In this document: one piece after another, positions 14,088-21,827 of the stretch
How positions within the stretch are numbered: the stretch's first letter is position 1
Layout: each line of letters starts with the position of its first letter
Origin: a virus
Length of the DNA: 42,718 bases
Virus record (IMG/VR): IMGVR_UViG_3300034073_000429
Span: 1-42,718 of that record
Strand: one strand, 5' to 3'
The notes under the pieces: model-generated
What the model was told of the DNA's origin: nothing
The model's input: the letters and a program-made list of their open reading frames with translations, nothing else
Database searches by the model: none
Position numbers and translations under genes: made by a program

Positions 14088-14455
14088 TGTTGTCAACTTT
14101 CTGTCTGGCCCTTGTGGTCTACACTGAGGCAAGGGGAGAACCTCTTGACGGTCAACTCCTTGTGGCAGAGGTAGTACTTAACAGGGTCCAGTCAGATATG
14201 TATCCTGATAGGGTCTGTGATGTTGCCTTTGACCACAAACAATTCAGTGGACTGGGCAAGCCCCTTGATCTAGAGACTCTCTTCGATGATCCTGCATGGG
14301 ATACCTCTGTAGAGGTTGCATATAAGGCCCTAGAAGGGGGTACTTTAGGTCTGGGGGCATCCCACTACCACAACACCAAAGTTACCCCCTACTGGTCAAA
14401 GAAGTTGACTGTTCTGGGCAAGTATGGTAAACACATCTTCTATCTGGAAGAATAA
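14087..14455 (+). CDS. SleB-like cell-wall hydrolase
   Basis: 122 residues matching the Hydrolase_2/SleB family: YTEARGE at 12-18 with the presumed catalytic Glu14, then VAEVVLNRV, CDVAFDHKQFS and an ASHYHN segment. Family members cleave peptidoglycan as lytic transglycosylases or amidases. The short hydrophobic start (MLSTFCLALVV) could be a weak signal or part of the first helix. Unusually it sits in the early arm, far from the lysis cassette, so it may serve a role other than final lysis. Confidence 0.75.
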   Translation: MLSTFCLALVVYTEARGEPLDGQLLVAEVVLNRVQSDMYPDRVCDVAFDHKQFSGLGKPLDLETLFDDPAWDTSVEVAYKALEGGTLGLGASHYHNTKVTPYWSKKLTVLGKYGKHIFYLEE

Positions 14456-14488
14456 TGCTCACTTCGTTGCGCATAGAGGAGAAGTAAC

Positions 14489-14686
14489 ATGTCTGCATCA
14501 GAGCATCCCACACCCAAGGAACAGTATCTAGTCCCTATTCATCTACTCATCAAACAGTTAGAACAAATGGCTAGTACATATGAGTGGGATGGAGAGTTCG
14601 ACAAATGTGATGCTGTTCTGCTAGAACTACAACACGTCAGGCATTACCAGATCACAACTGGTAGTCTGTGGTTTCCACTTCATTGA
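14489..14686 (+). CDS. Early protein, unknown
   Basis: 65 residues with a GAGGAGAAG ribosome-binding site. Helical (LIKQLEQMASTYEWDGEFDKCDAVLLELQHV), resembling small phage proteins that count helical repeats, but no family can be named. Confidence 0.55.
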   Translation: MSASEHPTPKEQYLVPIHLLIKQLEQMASTYEWDGEFDKCDAVLLELQHVRHYQITTGSLWFPLH

Positions 14687-14698
14687 TGAGGTATAGAC

Positions 14699-14839
14699 AT
14701 GATTAACATCCTGCAACGCTGTGCTTGCTGTGGTATCAAGATGGATGATGATTTGTTCATCTTGTGTGAACAATGCCAAGAAGAACAAGATGCTCAAGAA
14801 CCTGACTTCGATGAATATGAGGAAGATGACTATGAGTGA
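14699..14839 (+). CDS. Small zinc-ribbon protein
   Basis: 46 residues. Two Cys pairs, CACC near residue 8 and CEQC near 24, make a likely zinc ribbon; the rest is a strongly acidic tail (EEQDAQEPDFDEYEEDDYE). An acidic tail can mimic DNA or bind a host enzyme. Starts 13 bp after the preceding gene. Confidence 0.5.
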   Translation: MINILQRCACCGIKMDDDLFILCEQCQEEQDAQEPDFDEYEEDDYE

Positions 14840-14951
14840 GTCTATCAAACATCATCTTGGAGAGGATTGGATCATGATCTTCAATGTAGATGACTACTAC
14901 TACCTCATTGAGGACTTCCTTGAGGTAGAAGAGGAAGAAGAAGATTACTAG
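14832..14951 (+). CDS. Small acidic protein
   Basis: 39 residues ending in FLEVEEEEEDY, with about one residue in three acidic. ATG overlaps the zinc-ribbon gene by eight bases, with GAGGAAG upstream. Possibly a DNA mimic or host-protein inhibitor; this is inference from composition only. Confidence 0.45.
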   Translation: MSESIKHHLGEDWIMIFNVDDYYYLIEDFLEVEEEEEDY

Positions 14952-15024
14952 ATAGTGGATAATCAATGATCCTTTTCGTTCATCCTTGTAGGTATATGGA
15001 ACCTTGGCGGAAAGGACATTTTAG

Positions 15025-15053
15025 TATGTGGTTGTAATCACAAGTTCTGTCAA
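15025..15053 (-). promoter_or_regulatory. Diverged palindromic promoter copy, leftward
   Basis: Minus-strand TTGACA (15048-15053), 17-base spacer carrying GTTGTAATCACAAG, weak CACATA (15025-15030). It points against the early genes, so it is either an antisense promoter or is kept as an operator for the rightward promoter next to it. Confidence 0.45.
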
Positions 15054-15088
15054 GACCCCCAGAAAGAAAATTTTTGTTGTAATTATGC

Positions 15089-15117
15089 TTGACAACCCTG
15101 TAGAGACAACATAGCTA
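15089..15117 (+). promoter_or_regulatory. Candidate rightward promoter
   Basis: TTGACA (15089-15094) preceded by a GTTGTAATTATGC half-operator. The -10 is weak (TAGCTA after 17 bases). Would serve the 15149 gene, which has a GAGAGGAGAA ribosome-binding site. Confidence 0.4.
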
Positions 15118-15148
15118 GGATGCTGGACCCCTGAGAGGAGAACAACGA

Positions 15149-15517
15149 ATGACACGCTTCTTTACCTACGACCAGAACAACTCTGGTGGAGTATTCGATC
15201 TGACCGACGATCTTAGGTTTAAGGTCCACTATAGTGACGGCGCGTTTGAGGAGATCACTTTCATGGGCGACACCTACAAAGATTGGGTTTACCGCACCGT
15301 CCCCCTGCCGCTGACCCAAGACGTGATCGCATGGGAGAAGCTGCCTGATTGGGTTGAGACTGTGATGCGAGACGAGAATGGTAAAGTTTTTGCCTCATAC
15401 ACCAACTATCCGTTGAACGGCAGCGGCATCCGCATCGACGACTTCCCCGGCATCGTGCAGATCGGGACAGTGGATTGGAAAGAGTCTAAGATGAGGAGAC
15501 CTAGAAATGCTGAGTGA
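15149..15517 (+). CDS. Hypothetical protein
   Basis: 122 residues, beta-rich with many Asp, Thr and Trp (RFKVHYSDGAFEEITFMGDTYKDWVYR). Clearly GC-richer at third positions than the small genes before it, so it may have entered together with the HNH gene downstream. No family recognised. Confidence 0.6.
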   Translation: MTRFFTYDQNNSGGVFDLTDDLRFKVHYSDGAFEEITFMGDTYKDWVYRTVPLPLTQDVIAWEKLPDWVETVMRDENGKVFASYTNYPLNGSGIRIDDFPGIVQIGTVDWKESKMRRPRNAE

Positions 15518-16079
15518 AATCGCTGGCAATTTCTTGCGCTATGACCCCACTACGGGAAAGCTTTTCTGGAAAGAGAGAACTGACTACACCTCTTTCAAAG
15601 ACGGAATGGGTGGCCAAAAAGCAAACTGCAACCGCTGGAACGGGCATTATGCAGGCAAGGAAGCGTTCACCAGCAAAACATCATGGGGCCACCTTCACGG
15701 CGCTATCCAAGGGAAAAGTTATCTGGCCCATAGAGTGGCGTGGGCAATCTTCTACGAAGAAGAGCCTCCAAAATATATCGACCACATAAATGGTGATCCA
15801 TCCGACAACAGGATTGAAAACCTCAGGGCTGTAACTGCTGCTGAAAACTCTCAAAATCAGAAACTCCGCAGCGACAACGCAAGCGGAACGCAGGGGGTGA
15901 GTTGGGACAGCAAAAACAAGAAGTGGATGGCGGCCATGCGAATTAACGGAAAAAGCTTTTGGCTTGGAAGGTTTGAGACCAAAGAACAGGCAGAAGCGGA
16001 AGCGAACCTTGCAAGGTCAAGGCTGGGCTTTCACGAAAACCACGGAAAAGACAGCAAACAGCGGAGGCCAAGGGGATGA
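15507..16079 (+). CDS. HNH/AP2 homing-type endonuclease
   Basis: 190 residues. It opens with FLRYDPTTGKLFWK, followed by an HNH_3 core (LAHRVAWAIF, then IDHINGDPSDNRIENLR at about residues 90-108). It ends in an AP2-like DNA-binding module (GVSWDSKNKKWMAAMRINGKSFWLGRF, then TKEQAEAEANLARSRLG). This is the classic layout of free-standing phage homing endonucleases. It overlaps the gene before by 11 bp and the gene after by four. Confidence 0.9.
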   Translation: MLSEIAGNFLRYDPTTGKLFWKERTDYTSFKDGMGGQKANCNRWNGHYAGKEAFTSKTSWGHLHGAIQGKSYLAHRVAWAIFYEEEPPKYIDHINGDPSDNRIENLRAVTAAENSQNQKLRSDNASGTQGVSWDSKNKKWMAAMRINGKSFWLGRFETKEQAEAEANLARSRLGFHENHGKDSKQRRPRG

Positions 16080-16258
16080 CTGACGAAGAACTGGCGAAGG
16101 CGCTGCGCTGGAAAGCTGGTGCATATGCAAAACAAGCAGCCGACCGCATCAAAGCCTTGGCCGAACAACTCGAAGCCGCCCGTGCTGACGCCAAGGAGGC
16201 CGAGGCTTATGCGGAGGAGTTGGAGAAGGAGATTAAGCGGTGGCACCGTATGTGGTGA
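16076..16258 (+). CDS. Coiled-coil protein, unknown
   Basis: 60 residues, almost one Ala/Glu/Lys helix (RIKALAEQLEAARADAKEAEAYAEELEKEIKRW), possibly an Ead/Ea22-like fragment. It shares the DAxEAEAYxExLE core with the 12539 product. GC-rich. Truncation of a longer gene is possible, because coding-like sequence continues in another frame after its stop. Confidence 0.5.
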   Translation: MTDEELAKALRWKAGAYAKQAADRIKALAEQLEAARADAKEAEAYAEELEKEIKRWHRMW

Positions 16259-16271
16259 GACAGGCTTTGCT

Positions 16272-16379
16272 GTGTGTGTCCGTCTTGACAGCGGCCTTGC
16301 ATACCCGTGGCCCGCGCTGGACGAAGCAGATGAAATGACCCGCACCACGCTGGCCGAGATTGAGGGAGAGAAGCTGTGA
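16272..16379 (+). pseudogene. Possible gene remnant or frameshifted tail
   Basis: 35 codons from GTG 16272 read VCVRLDSGLAYPWPALDEADEMTRTTLAEIEGEKL. Composition is protein-like and GC-rich, but there is no ribosome-binding site, and it lies in a different frame immediately after the 16076-16258 stop. It may be the end of a gene whose start was replaced or shifted. Confidence 0.35.
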
Positions 16380-16398
16380 CGTTAGAGGGAGAGAAGAA

Positions 16399-16569
16399 AT
16401 GAGGTGGAAAGTTCTACCCTACGACTACTCAAGGTGCATCAGCAAGGACTGCCCCCTAGAGGGAACGTGTATGCGTAAGACACCGGGACACCCTACGTAT
16501 CAGACAGTGTTCTCACCGACACCAAGCAAGGACTGTCCGTATTACATCTTTATGGAGACTGACGAATGA
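16399..16569 (+). CDS. Small Cys-rich protein
   Basis: 56 residues with four Cys (CISKDCPLEGTC and DCPYY), which could bind a metal ion. ATG 16399 has GAGGGAGAG upstream. Four-base overlap with the next gene. Confidence 0.55.
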   Translation: MRWKVLPYDYSRCISKDCPLEGTCMRKTPGHPTYQTVFSPTPSKDCPYYIFMETDE

Positions 16570-16730
16570 GCGAGAAGCAGTTCTACTACCACGTAGAAGA
16601 AACATGGTCTCCACCCCAACATGCGTGGTTAGATAAGATGGGTAATGTAGGTTGGGAACTTGTGACTGTTCTTCGAGAGAAGCACAACAAAAGTTTCTTG
16701 TACACTGTCTACTTCAAGAAAGAGGTGTAA
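16566..16730 (+). CDS. DUF4177-like small protein
   Basis: 54 residues. The pattern YYHVEETW ... WLDKMGNVGWELVTVLRE ... YTVYFKK fits the small DUF4177 fold, strand, helix, GWELV strand, strand. Function of that family is unknown. ATG overlaps the upstream stop. Confidence 0.55.
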   Translation: MSEKQFYYHVEETWSPPQHAWLDKMGNVGWELVTVLREKHNKSFLYTVYFKKEV

Positions 16731-16731
16731 G

Positions 16732-16992
16732 ATGAAGATTAAGAGTGCAAGTCTGCAACCCCTTCGTAGTAAATACTACGAGACAGAGATTTTCGTTAAT
16801 GTAGATGACGAGAACGGTGACTACTACACAGTCCGTATTGATCTTACCGGACACTACCCTAAACCAAGCCAGCGAGAGATTGATGGTGGATGGGAGCCTG
16901 ACGAGGGTATGGACCATGTTGAACCAGAGGCTTGCCACCTTATCGCGGAAATGATTGTGGCTTGTCTGCAAAAGGAAATCGACGATGAATGA
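16732..16992 (+). CDS. Hypothetical protein
   Basis: 86 residues, beta-rich N-terminal half and helical C-terminus (ACHLIAEMIVACLQKEI). It starts one base after the previous stop and overlaps the next gene by eight. No family recognised. Confidence 0.6.
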   Translation: MKIKSASLQPLRSKYYETEIFVNVDDENGDYYTVRIDLTGHYPKPSQREIDGGWEPDEGMDHVEPEACHLIAEMIVACLQKEIDDE

Positions 16993-17209
16993 CACAAACG
17001 AAGTCTTTGACGACATCTTCTACATTGGTGTCGATAAGGTTGTAGAGCATGATGATGGTGGTGCTACTTATGCCTTCGACATGAACCACGCAGCCACTCA
17101 GGCTATGGCTCAGTATGGCCTTGAACTTGTCCTTGTTTGTGCAGCCTATGGTGTTGACATTCAGGATGCTCTAAACGCTGTACGAAATCTTGGGAAGAAA
17201 GATGGCTGA
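16985..17209 (+). CDS. Hypothetical protein
   Basis: 74 residues from ATG 16985. Acidic strand region (FDDIFYIGVDKVVEHDDGGATYAFDM) followed by a helical part ending in GLELVLVCAAYGVDIQDALNAV. This pattern is common in small phage replication-region proteins. Overlaps the primase-helicase start by eight bases. Confidence 0.55.
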   Translation: MNDTNEVFDDIFYIGVDKVVEHDDGGATYAFDMNHAATQAMAQYGLELVLVCAAYGVDIQDALNAVRNLGKKDG

Positions 17210-18818
17210 TGCACATGTAAACCGTCAACCTTGCCCTTATCCTGCTTGTGGCTCTTCTGATGCCTTTTCGTGGGAAACTGAGCGGCAGGTTGGCTTCTGT
17301 AATAGTTGTCGAAGGTCTTACCCCATGAAGGGGGAAATGAAGGGTGTTTATGACTGGGCCAAAGAAGTTTACCCACTTGATAAGAAAGAGAGGAAGCCTG
17401 TGCTATCGGTTGTAGAAGACATACTAGAACAGCCTGTAGAAACAGGTGTCTGGAAACATGTTGGTTGCCGCAAGGTCACTAGCAAGACTATGGAGTTCTA
17501 TGGGGTAAAGTCCTATGTAGAGGACGATCTTCCACAGAAACACACTTATGTGTACCCTGATGGAACCACAAAAACTAGGTATCTTCCCAAGGAGTTCTCT
17601 GCTGGGAAAGGGTTCAAGAGTGACAAGCTGTTTGGTATGGACAAGTTTCCTGCTGGATCAGCTAAGGCTATTACGATCACTGAGGGCGAACTGGACGCTA
17701 TGTCTGCCTTTCAGATGCTTGGGTCGAAGTACCCTGTGGTTTCTCTTCCTAGTGCAAGCCCCTCCAAGAAACTGTTGGAGAACTGCAAGGACTATCTAGG
17801 CTCCTTCGAGAAGATTTACCTTTCTCTGGATGCTGACGATAAGGCAGAGAAGTTTGCTATCACCCTTATGAACCTGTTCCCTAACAGGGTCTACAAGGTG
17901 CCTCATGATGTGTTCAAGGACGCTAATGAGTTTCTGATGGCAGATGCAGGTGACAAGTATCGTAACTGTTGGTACAGTTCTGGTATCTTTACCCCTGACA
18001 ACATCTATGCCTCAGAGGAAGACTTCCTTGAACTGTTGCATGACACCCCTGACCATTCCTATGTGCCTACCGGGATTGTTGGGTTGGACGATAAAATCCT
18101 TGGGATCATGCAAGGACACTTCACTGTTATCAAAGCCCCTACGGGTATTGGTAAATCTGAGTTCATGCGCTATCTGGAATACAACTTCATCAAGAACTAT
18201 CCTGAGGTGAAGTTTGCCACATGGCACTTGGAAGAAACTAAGCTACGTTCACTTCTTGGTGTGGTATCCTATTACCTTAACGACAACCTGACCCGGAAAG
18301 ACTTGATCCACGAAAAGAACCGCTTGCAAGATGTGGAACAAGCTATTAAATACATCACTGGGAACACTGGTTACATGCAGTTCCACCTTCGGGAAGAGGA
18401 TGGTCCTGACGAATTGATTGAACAGATCAGGGTTCTTACTCAGGTGTATGGTTGCAAGTATGTGTTCTTTGAGCCTATCCAAGACGTTGTGACAGTATCC
18501 AGTGACGAAAGCAAAGAAGCTATACTGGCTGATCTGTCTGTTCGTCTGTCTAAGCTGGCTGCTGATCTGAATGTTGGTATCGTTACGATTGGCCACACAA
18601 ACGACAATGGTGACTTCAAGTATTGTCGAATGATTGGTCAACGTGCATCTGTTATCATTGACCTTGAACGTGACAAAGAGGCCAGTGATATGCTAGAACG
18701 TAACACTACACGGCTTGTGGTTAAGAAGAACCGTCCGTGTGGTCTTGAAGGAAACGCTGGTGAACTTCTCTTTGATGGAGAAACCTTCACCCTAACTGAA
18801 AAAGGAGTAGGCTGGTGA
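17202..18818 (+). CDS. Primase-helicase (T7 gp4-like)
   Basis: 538 residues from ATG 17202 (GGGAAG upstream). An N-terminal zinc ribbon has Cys11, Cys16, Cys33 and Cys36. The TOPRIM primase domain has EGELDAM with Glu161 and a DxD at 210-212. The C-terminal RecA-like helicase has Walker A APTGIGKS at 312-319, and the EPIQDV and IGHTNDNGDF segments may be later motifs. It unwinds the fork and lays primers for the phage polymerase. It is close in length to T7 gp4 (566). Confidence 0.9.
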   Translation: MADAHVNRQPCPYPACGSSDAFSWETERQVGFCNSCRRSYPMKGEMKGVYDWAKEVYPLDKKERKPVLSVVEDILEQPVETGVWKHVGCRKVTSKTMEFYGVKSYVEDDLPQKHTYVYPDGTTKTRYLPKEFSAGKGFKSDKLFGMDKFPAGSAKAITITEGELDAMSAFQMLGSKYPVVSLPSASPSKKLLENCKDYLGSFEKIYLSLDADDKAEKFAITLMNLFPNRVYKVPHDVFKDANEFLMADAGDKYRNCWYSSGIFTPDNIYASEEDFLELLHDTPDHSYVPTGIVGLDDKILGIMQGHFTVIKAPTGIGKSEFMRYLEYNFIKNYPEVKFATWHLEETKLRSLLGVVSYYLNDNLTRKDLIHEKNRLQDVEQAIKYITGNTGYMQFHLREEDGPDELIEQIRVLTQVYGCKYVFFEPIQDVVTVSSDESKEAILADLSVRLSKLAADLNVGIVTIGHTNDNGDFKYCRMIGQRASVIIDLERDKEASDMLERNTTRLVVKKNRPCGLEGNAGELLFDGETFTLTEKGVGW

Positions 18819-19000
18819 ATATGGATGAAGCCTTTGAGAAATGGTTGGATGAACCACTAGAGGGTTCAAGCTACATCAGCAAAAACCGTAGAGAAATTTT
18901 TGAGAAACACAACCTCAATCTAAATGACTTTTATTGGGCATTTGGTAGTGGTTGGTTTCGTGGTCAAGAACAAGCAATCAAGGAGTTGCAGAATGTCTAA
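18815..19000 (+). CDS. Hypothetical protein
   Basis: 61 residues. GTG 18815 is preferred over ATG 18821 because GGAG sits seven bases before it and it overlaps the helicase stop. Acidic, aromatic (WLDEPLEGSSYI, FYWAFGSGWFRG). No family recognised. Confidence 0.55.
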   Translation: MNMDEAFEKWLDEPLEGSSYISKNRREIFEKHNLNLNDFYWAFGSGWFRGQEQAIKELQNV

Positions 19001-19187
19001 GGTAATGGTTGAACTAAGCCTTGACACTGTTGATGAAATCTTTCTCAATCAGGTCAACTATTGGTTGGAACACCACAAACAACAAGCGATGGGGACTGCC
19101 ACTTGGTTTGTTCACCCAGATGATCGTGAAGAGTCCATTGAATACTATGTGGCCTTCAAGAAGGTAAAGGAGTTCCTAGAAGCATGA
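18993..19187 (+). CDS. Hypothetical protein
   Basis: 64 residues from ATG 18993, overlapping both neighbours. Helical (LDTVDEIFLNQVNYWLEHHKQQ ... ESIEYYVAFKKVKEFLEA). This strand-helix-helix pattern occurs next to polymerase genes in T7-like replication modules. Function unknown. Confidence 0.55.
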   Translation: MSKVMVELSLDTVDEIFLNQVNYWLEHHKQQAMGTATWFVHPDDREESIEYYVAFKKVKEFLEA

Positions 19188-21043
19188 AAATCATTGTGCT
19201 GGACAGTGAAAGTGACGGTCTGTGGAAAGAGGCTACCAAACTTCATGTGGTTGCTTGGACGGAAGATGGGGAGACCTATCACCACACCAATGACTACGAA
19301 GTTATGAAGTCTCTGTTGTTGGAGAAAGATACCCGGATTGTTGCCCATAACGCTATCCGGCACGATCTTCCGACCTTCAACAAAATCCTTGGTGTCAATC
19401 TGAACCACACAAAGTTCATCGACACTCTGGCCTTGTCGTGGTACATCAACTTTGAACGTGCTGCACATGGTCTAGAGGGCTACGGCATCGAATACGGTGT
19501 CCCTAAGCCCAAGGTCGAGGATTGGTCTACTCTGACCTATGAAGAGTATACCCATCGCTGTGTGGAAGACGTTAAGATCAACTGGCGTCTCTGGAAAGAG
19601 TTGGAGACTAAACTCCTGAAACTCTATGGCAACTGGGAAGAAGCTGCTCGTCTTGTTGACTACCTTGGTTTCAAGATGGATTGTGCAAGGGAGGCAGAAG
19701 AGGTTGGTGTCCGCCTTGATGTAGAACGCGCACAGAAGAACTACGACGAACTTGACCGTCTCCAACAAGAGAAGTTCGAGGAACTCGTCAAGGCTATGCC
19801 TAAGCAACCTGTCTACAAGACCTTCAAGAAGCCTGCACAGAAGTTCAAGAAGGACGGGACTATGACCGAGGCTTGGAAGAAATGGATGAATATTCTCTTT
19901 CAATCCGAATTGCCATCTACCTTTGAGGGGGATCAGGTGGAAATGATCGTTGACTGGGAAGATGCCAACCCCAACAGCGACACTCAGGTCAAGGACTGGC
20001 TCTACAAACTTGGGTGGGACCCCCAGACGTGGAAATACGACAAGAACAAGCAGACTGGCGTAGAGAAGCGTATTGCCCAAGTGAGGAAGGATGGTCAACT
20101 TTGTGAAAGCGTTATCAAACTCAAAGAGGAAGCCCCCGGAGTAGAAATTCTGGAAGGTCTGACAGTGATCCGTCACCGTAAGGCTTTCTTCAAGGCCCTC
20201 TTGGATAGTCACACAGATGGTTGGCTTGTTGCTTCTGTGGCAGGTCTTACGAACACGTTCAGGTTCAAACATGCTAAACCTCTAGCTAATATCCCGAAGG
20301 TGGACAAGCCTTGGGGAGCAGAGATTAGAGGGTGCTTGATTGCTCCTGATGGTTTCGATCTTGTAGGGTCAGACATGGTGTCGTTGGAGGATACCACAAA
20401 ACGTCACTACATGAAGCCCTACGATCCTGCCTATGTAGAGGAAATGAGCCAACCGGGATTTGACCCCCACCTTAACCTTGCGGAGTTTGCTGGGGCCATC
20501 ACCGCAGAAGATGCAGCGAAACATGCCAGAGGGGAGATTAACCTCAAACCCATCCGGCAAAAATACAAGGCTGCTAACTATAGCTGTGTCTACGGTGTGG
20601 GTGCAGCTAAACTTGCCAGAGAGATTGGTGTGACCCCTAAAGAGGCTACAGCAATCATCAAGGCTTACTGGGAACGGAATCATTCTGTGGTCAAAGCAAC
20701 AGAGAGTTTCAAGGTCAAACTTGTGGGTAACTCTATGTGGCTACAGAACCCTGTCTCCAAGTTCTGGCACAATCTCCGGTCTGAAAAGGATCGGTTCTCT
20801 ACTGCTAACCAATCTACAGGTGTCTACTGCTTTGACACTTGGTTGTTCTACTGCCGACAGGCTAAGATCAAGATTGCTATGCAGTTCCACGACGAAGTTG
20901 GTTTCTATGTTCCTGAGACTACTTCGGAATACATTGGTGGTATCCTCAAGGGTGCTATCAAGAAGACTAACGACAAACTAAAACTCAATGTCCTGCTGGA
21001 TGTAGATGTGCAAGTCGGAAAAAACTATGCCGAAACACACTAG
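19184..21043 (+). CDS. Family A DNA polymerase with 3'-5' exonuclease
   Basis: 619 residues, the replicative polymerase. The exonuclease domain has the DxE pair Asp7/Glu9, Asn56 and Asp61, and Asp129; the usual Tyr of motif III (Tyr-x3-Asp) is not in place. The polymerase domain has motif A around Asp397 (GSDMVSLED, Glu402), motif B RQKYKAANYSCVYG at 458-471 and motif C HDE at 569-571. It is shorter than T7 polymerase (704), and motif A has DTTKR where T7 has LR, so the fingers/palm region deviates. Four-base overlap with the gene before. Confidence 0.9.
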   Translation: MKIIVLDSESDGLWKEATKLHVVAWTEDGETYHHTNDYEVMKSLLLEKDTRIVAHNAIRHDLPTFNKILGVNLNHTKFIDTLALSWYINFERAAHGLEGYGIEYGVPKPKVEDWSTLTYEEYTHRCVEDVKINWRLWKELETKLLKLYGNWEEAARLVDYLGFKMDCAREAEEVGVRLDVERAQKNYDELDRLQQEKFEELVKAMPKQPVYKTFKKPAQKFKKDGTMTEAWKKWMNILFQSELPSTFEGDQVEMIVDWEDANPNSDTQVKDWLYKLGWDPQTWKYDKNKQTGVEKRIAQVRKDGQLCESVIKLKEEAPGVEILEGLTVIRHRKAFFKALLDSHTDGWLVASVAGLTNTFRFKHAKPLANIPKVDKPWGAEIRGCLIAPDGFDLVGSDMVSLEDTTKRHYMKPYDPAYVEEMSQPGFDPHLNLAEFAGAITAEDAAKHARGEINLKPIRQKYKAANYSCVYGVGAAKLAREIGVTPKEATAIIKAYWERNHSVVKATESFKVKLVGNSMWLQNPVSKFWHNLRSEKDRFSTANQSTGVYCFDTWLFYCRQAKIKIAMQFHDEVGFYVPETTSEYIGGILKGAIKKTNDKLKLNVLLDVDVQVGKNYAETH

Positions 21044-21049
21044 ATACAG

Positions 21050-21078
21050 TTGACAAGAGTTGTAATTACAACTATATC
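21050..21078 (+). promoter_or_regulatory. Rightward promoter with palindromic operator (before ssDNA-binding gene)
   Basis: TTGACA (21050-21055), 17-base spacer, TATATC (21073-21078). The spacer contains the perfect 16-bp palindrome AGTTGTAATTACAACT (21058-21073). Its first 28 bases equal those of the leftward terS promoter at 7920-7948. It would boost the single-stranded DNA-binding gene and the nucleotide metabolism genes behind it. Confidence 0.8.
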
Positions 21079-21135
21079 AACCACCCGAAGACAGAATCAG
21101 TGTGATCTGTCCCGAACCCGACAAAGGAGAGTTAA

Positions 21136-21633
21136 ATGGCTAAGACCACCTACAAGGAAGTGACGACTGTTGGCCCGATTGAATGGGCTAAGATTTTTGA
21201 AGGCAACCGTGAAATGAACGGTTACGAAGGTGCCTACGACGACTGTGAAGGTGCCTACACGGTCACTCAAATCCTGACCAAAGACGAGTTTGCTAAACTG
21301 CAAAAGGCAGGCTCTCAGAAGAAGCCTATCCAGAAACGTCTTATGGAAGGTGAACTGGCTGTCAAGTTTGAACGTAAACATCTGGTCAAAGCTAAGAGTG
21401 GTGATGTGATTGCCCAAGCTGGTGGCGCACCGAAAGTTCTTGGCCCTGATGGTAAGACTTGGGATGTTGAAACTGATGGTCTGATTGGTAATGGCTCCAA
21501 GGCAGAAATCACTAACCTGATTACGACCTTTGCTGGTCAGGATGGTAAGATGATTTCTCGGACCTCTCTGACCAAGATCAAAATCCTTGAGCATGTCCAG
21601 TATGTTCGCCCTGAACAAGACGAGGCAGCATAA
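21136..21633 (+). CDS. Probable single-stranded DNA-binding protein
   Basis: 165 residues. Strand-rich OB-fold-like composition with basic residues, ending in an acidic tail (RPEQDEAA), as in T7 gp2.5-type proteins whose acidic C-terminus contacts polymerase and helicase. An AAAGGAGAG ribosome-binding site and its own promoter predict high expression, as expected for a stoichiometric coating protein. It lies directly after the polymerase. No decisive motif is visible. Confidence 0.6.
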   Translation: MAKTTYKEVTTVGPIEWAKIFEGNREMNGYEGAYDDCEGAYTVTQILTKDEFAKLQKAGSQKKPIQKRLMEGELAVKFERKHLVKAKSGDVIAQAGGAPKVLGPDGKTWDVETDGLIGNGSKAEITNLITTFAGQDGKMISRTSLTKIKILEHVQYVRPEQDEAA

Positions 21634-21827
21634 TGCGTTTTACCTTTGGTATGTACGACAACGGAGACGGTGATGATTATCGTGCTGTCAACATCGAAGT
21701 AGAGGCAGAGACGGTCCCAGAAGTTCTAGAGGCTTTCCTCTCCTTTATGAAAAGATGCAGCTACTCTTATGTGGACCAGATCGTAGCTGTGTATGACAAT
21801 GGACGAGAAGTAGGAACTCAACCTTGA
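21633..21827 (+). CDS. Hypothetical protein
   Basis: 64 residues, small alpha/beta protein (RAVNIEVEAETVPEVLEAFLSFMKRCSYSYVDQIVAVYD). TAATG overlap with the gene before and TTGA overlap with thyX after. Unknown role. Confidence 0.6.
   Translation: MRFTFGMYDNGDGDDYRAVNIEVEAETVPEVLEAFLSFMKRCSYSYVDQIVAVYDNGREVGTQP

Larger units (their letters stand above)
14952..15148. promoter_or_regulatory. Internal control region of the early arm
   Basis: 197 bp without a gene. It contains a diverged palindrome/promoter copy in leftward orientation (15025-15053), a second half-copy GTTGTAATTATGC (15076-15088), and a rightward TTGACA (15089-15094) with a weak -10 near 15112. Part of it (15010-15080) is related to 8756-8825. 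Confidence 0.55.

Noticed and set aside
14456-14488. Possible hairpin TGCTCACTTCGTTGCGCA after the SleB-like gene
   Set aside because: Arms pair over only a few bases and no T-run follows, so I do not call a terminator.
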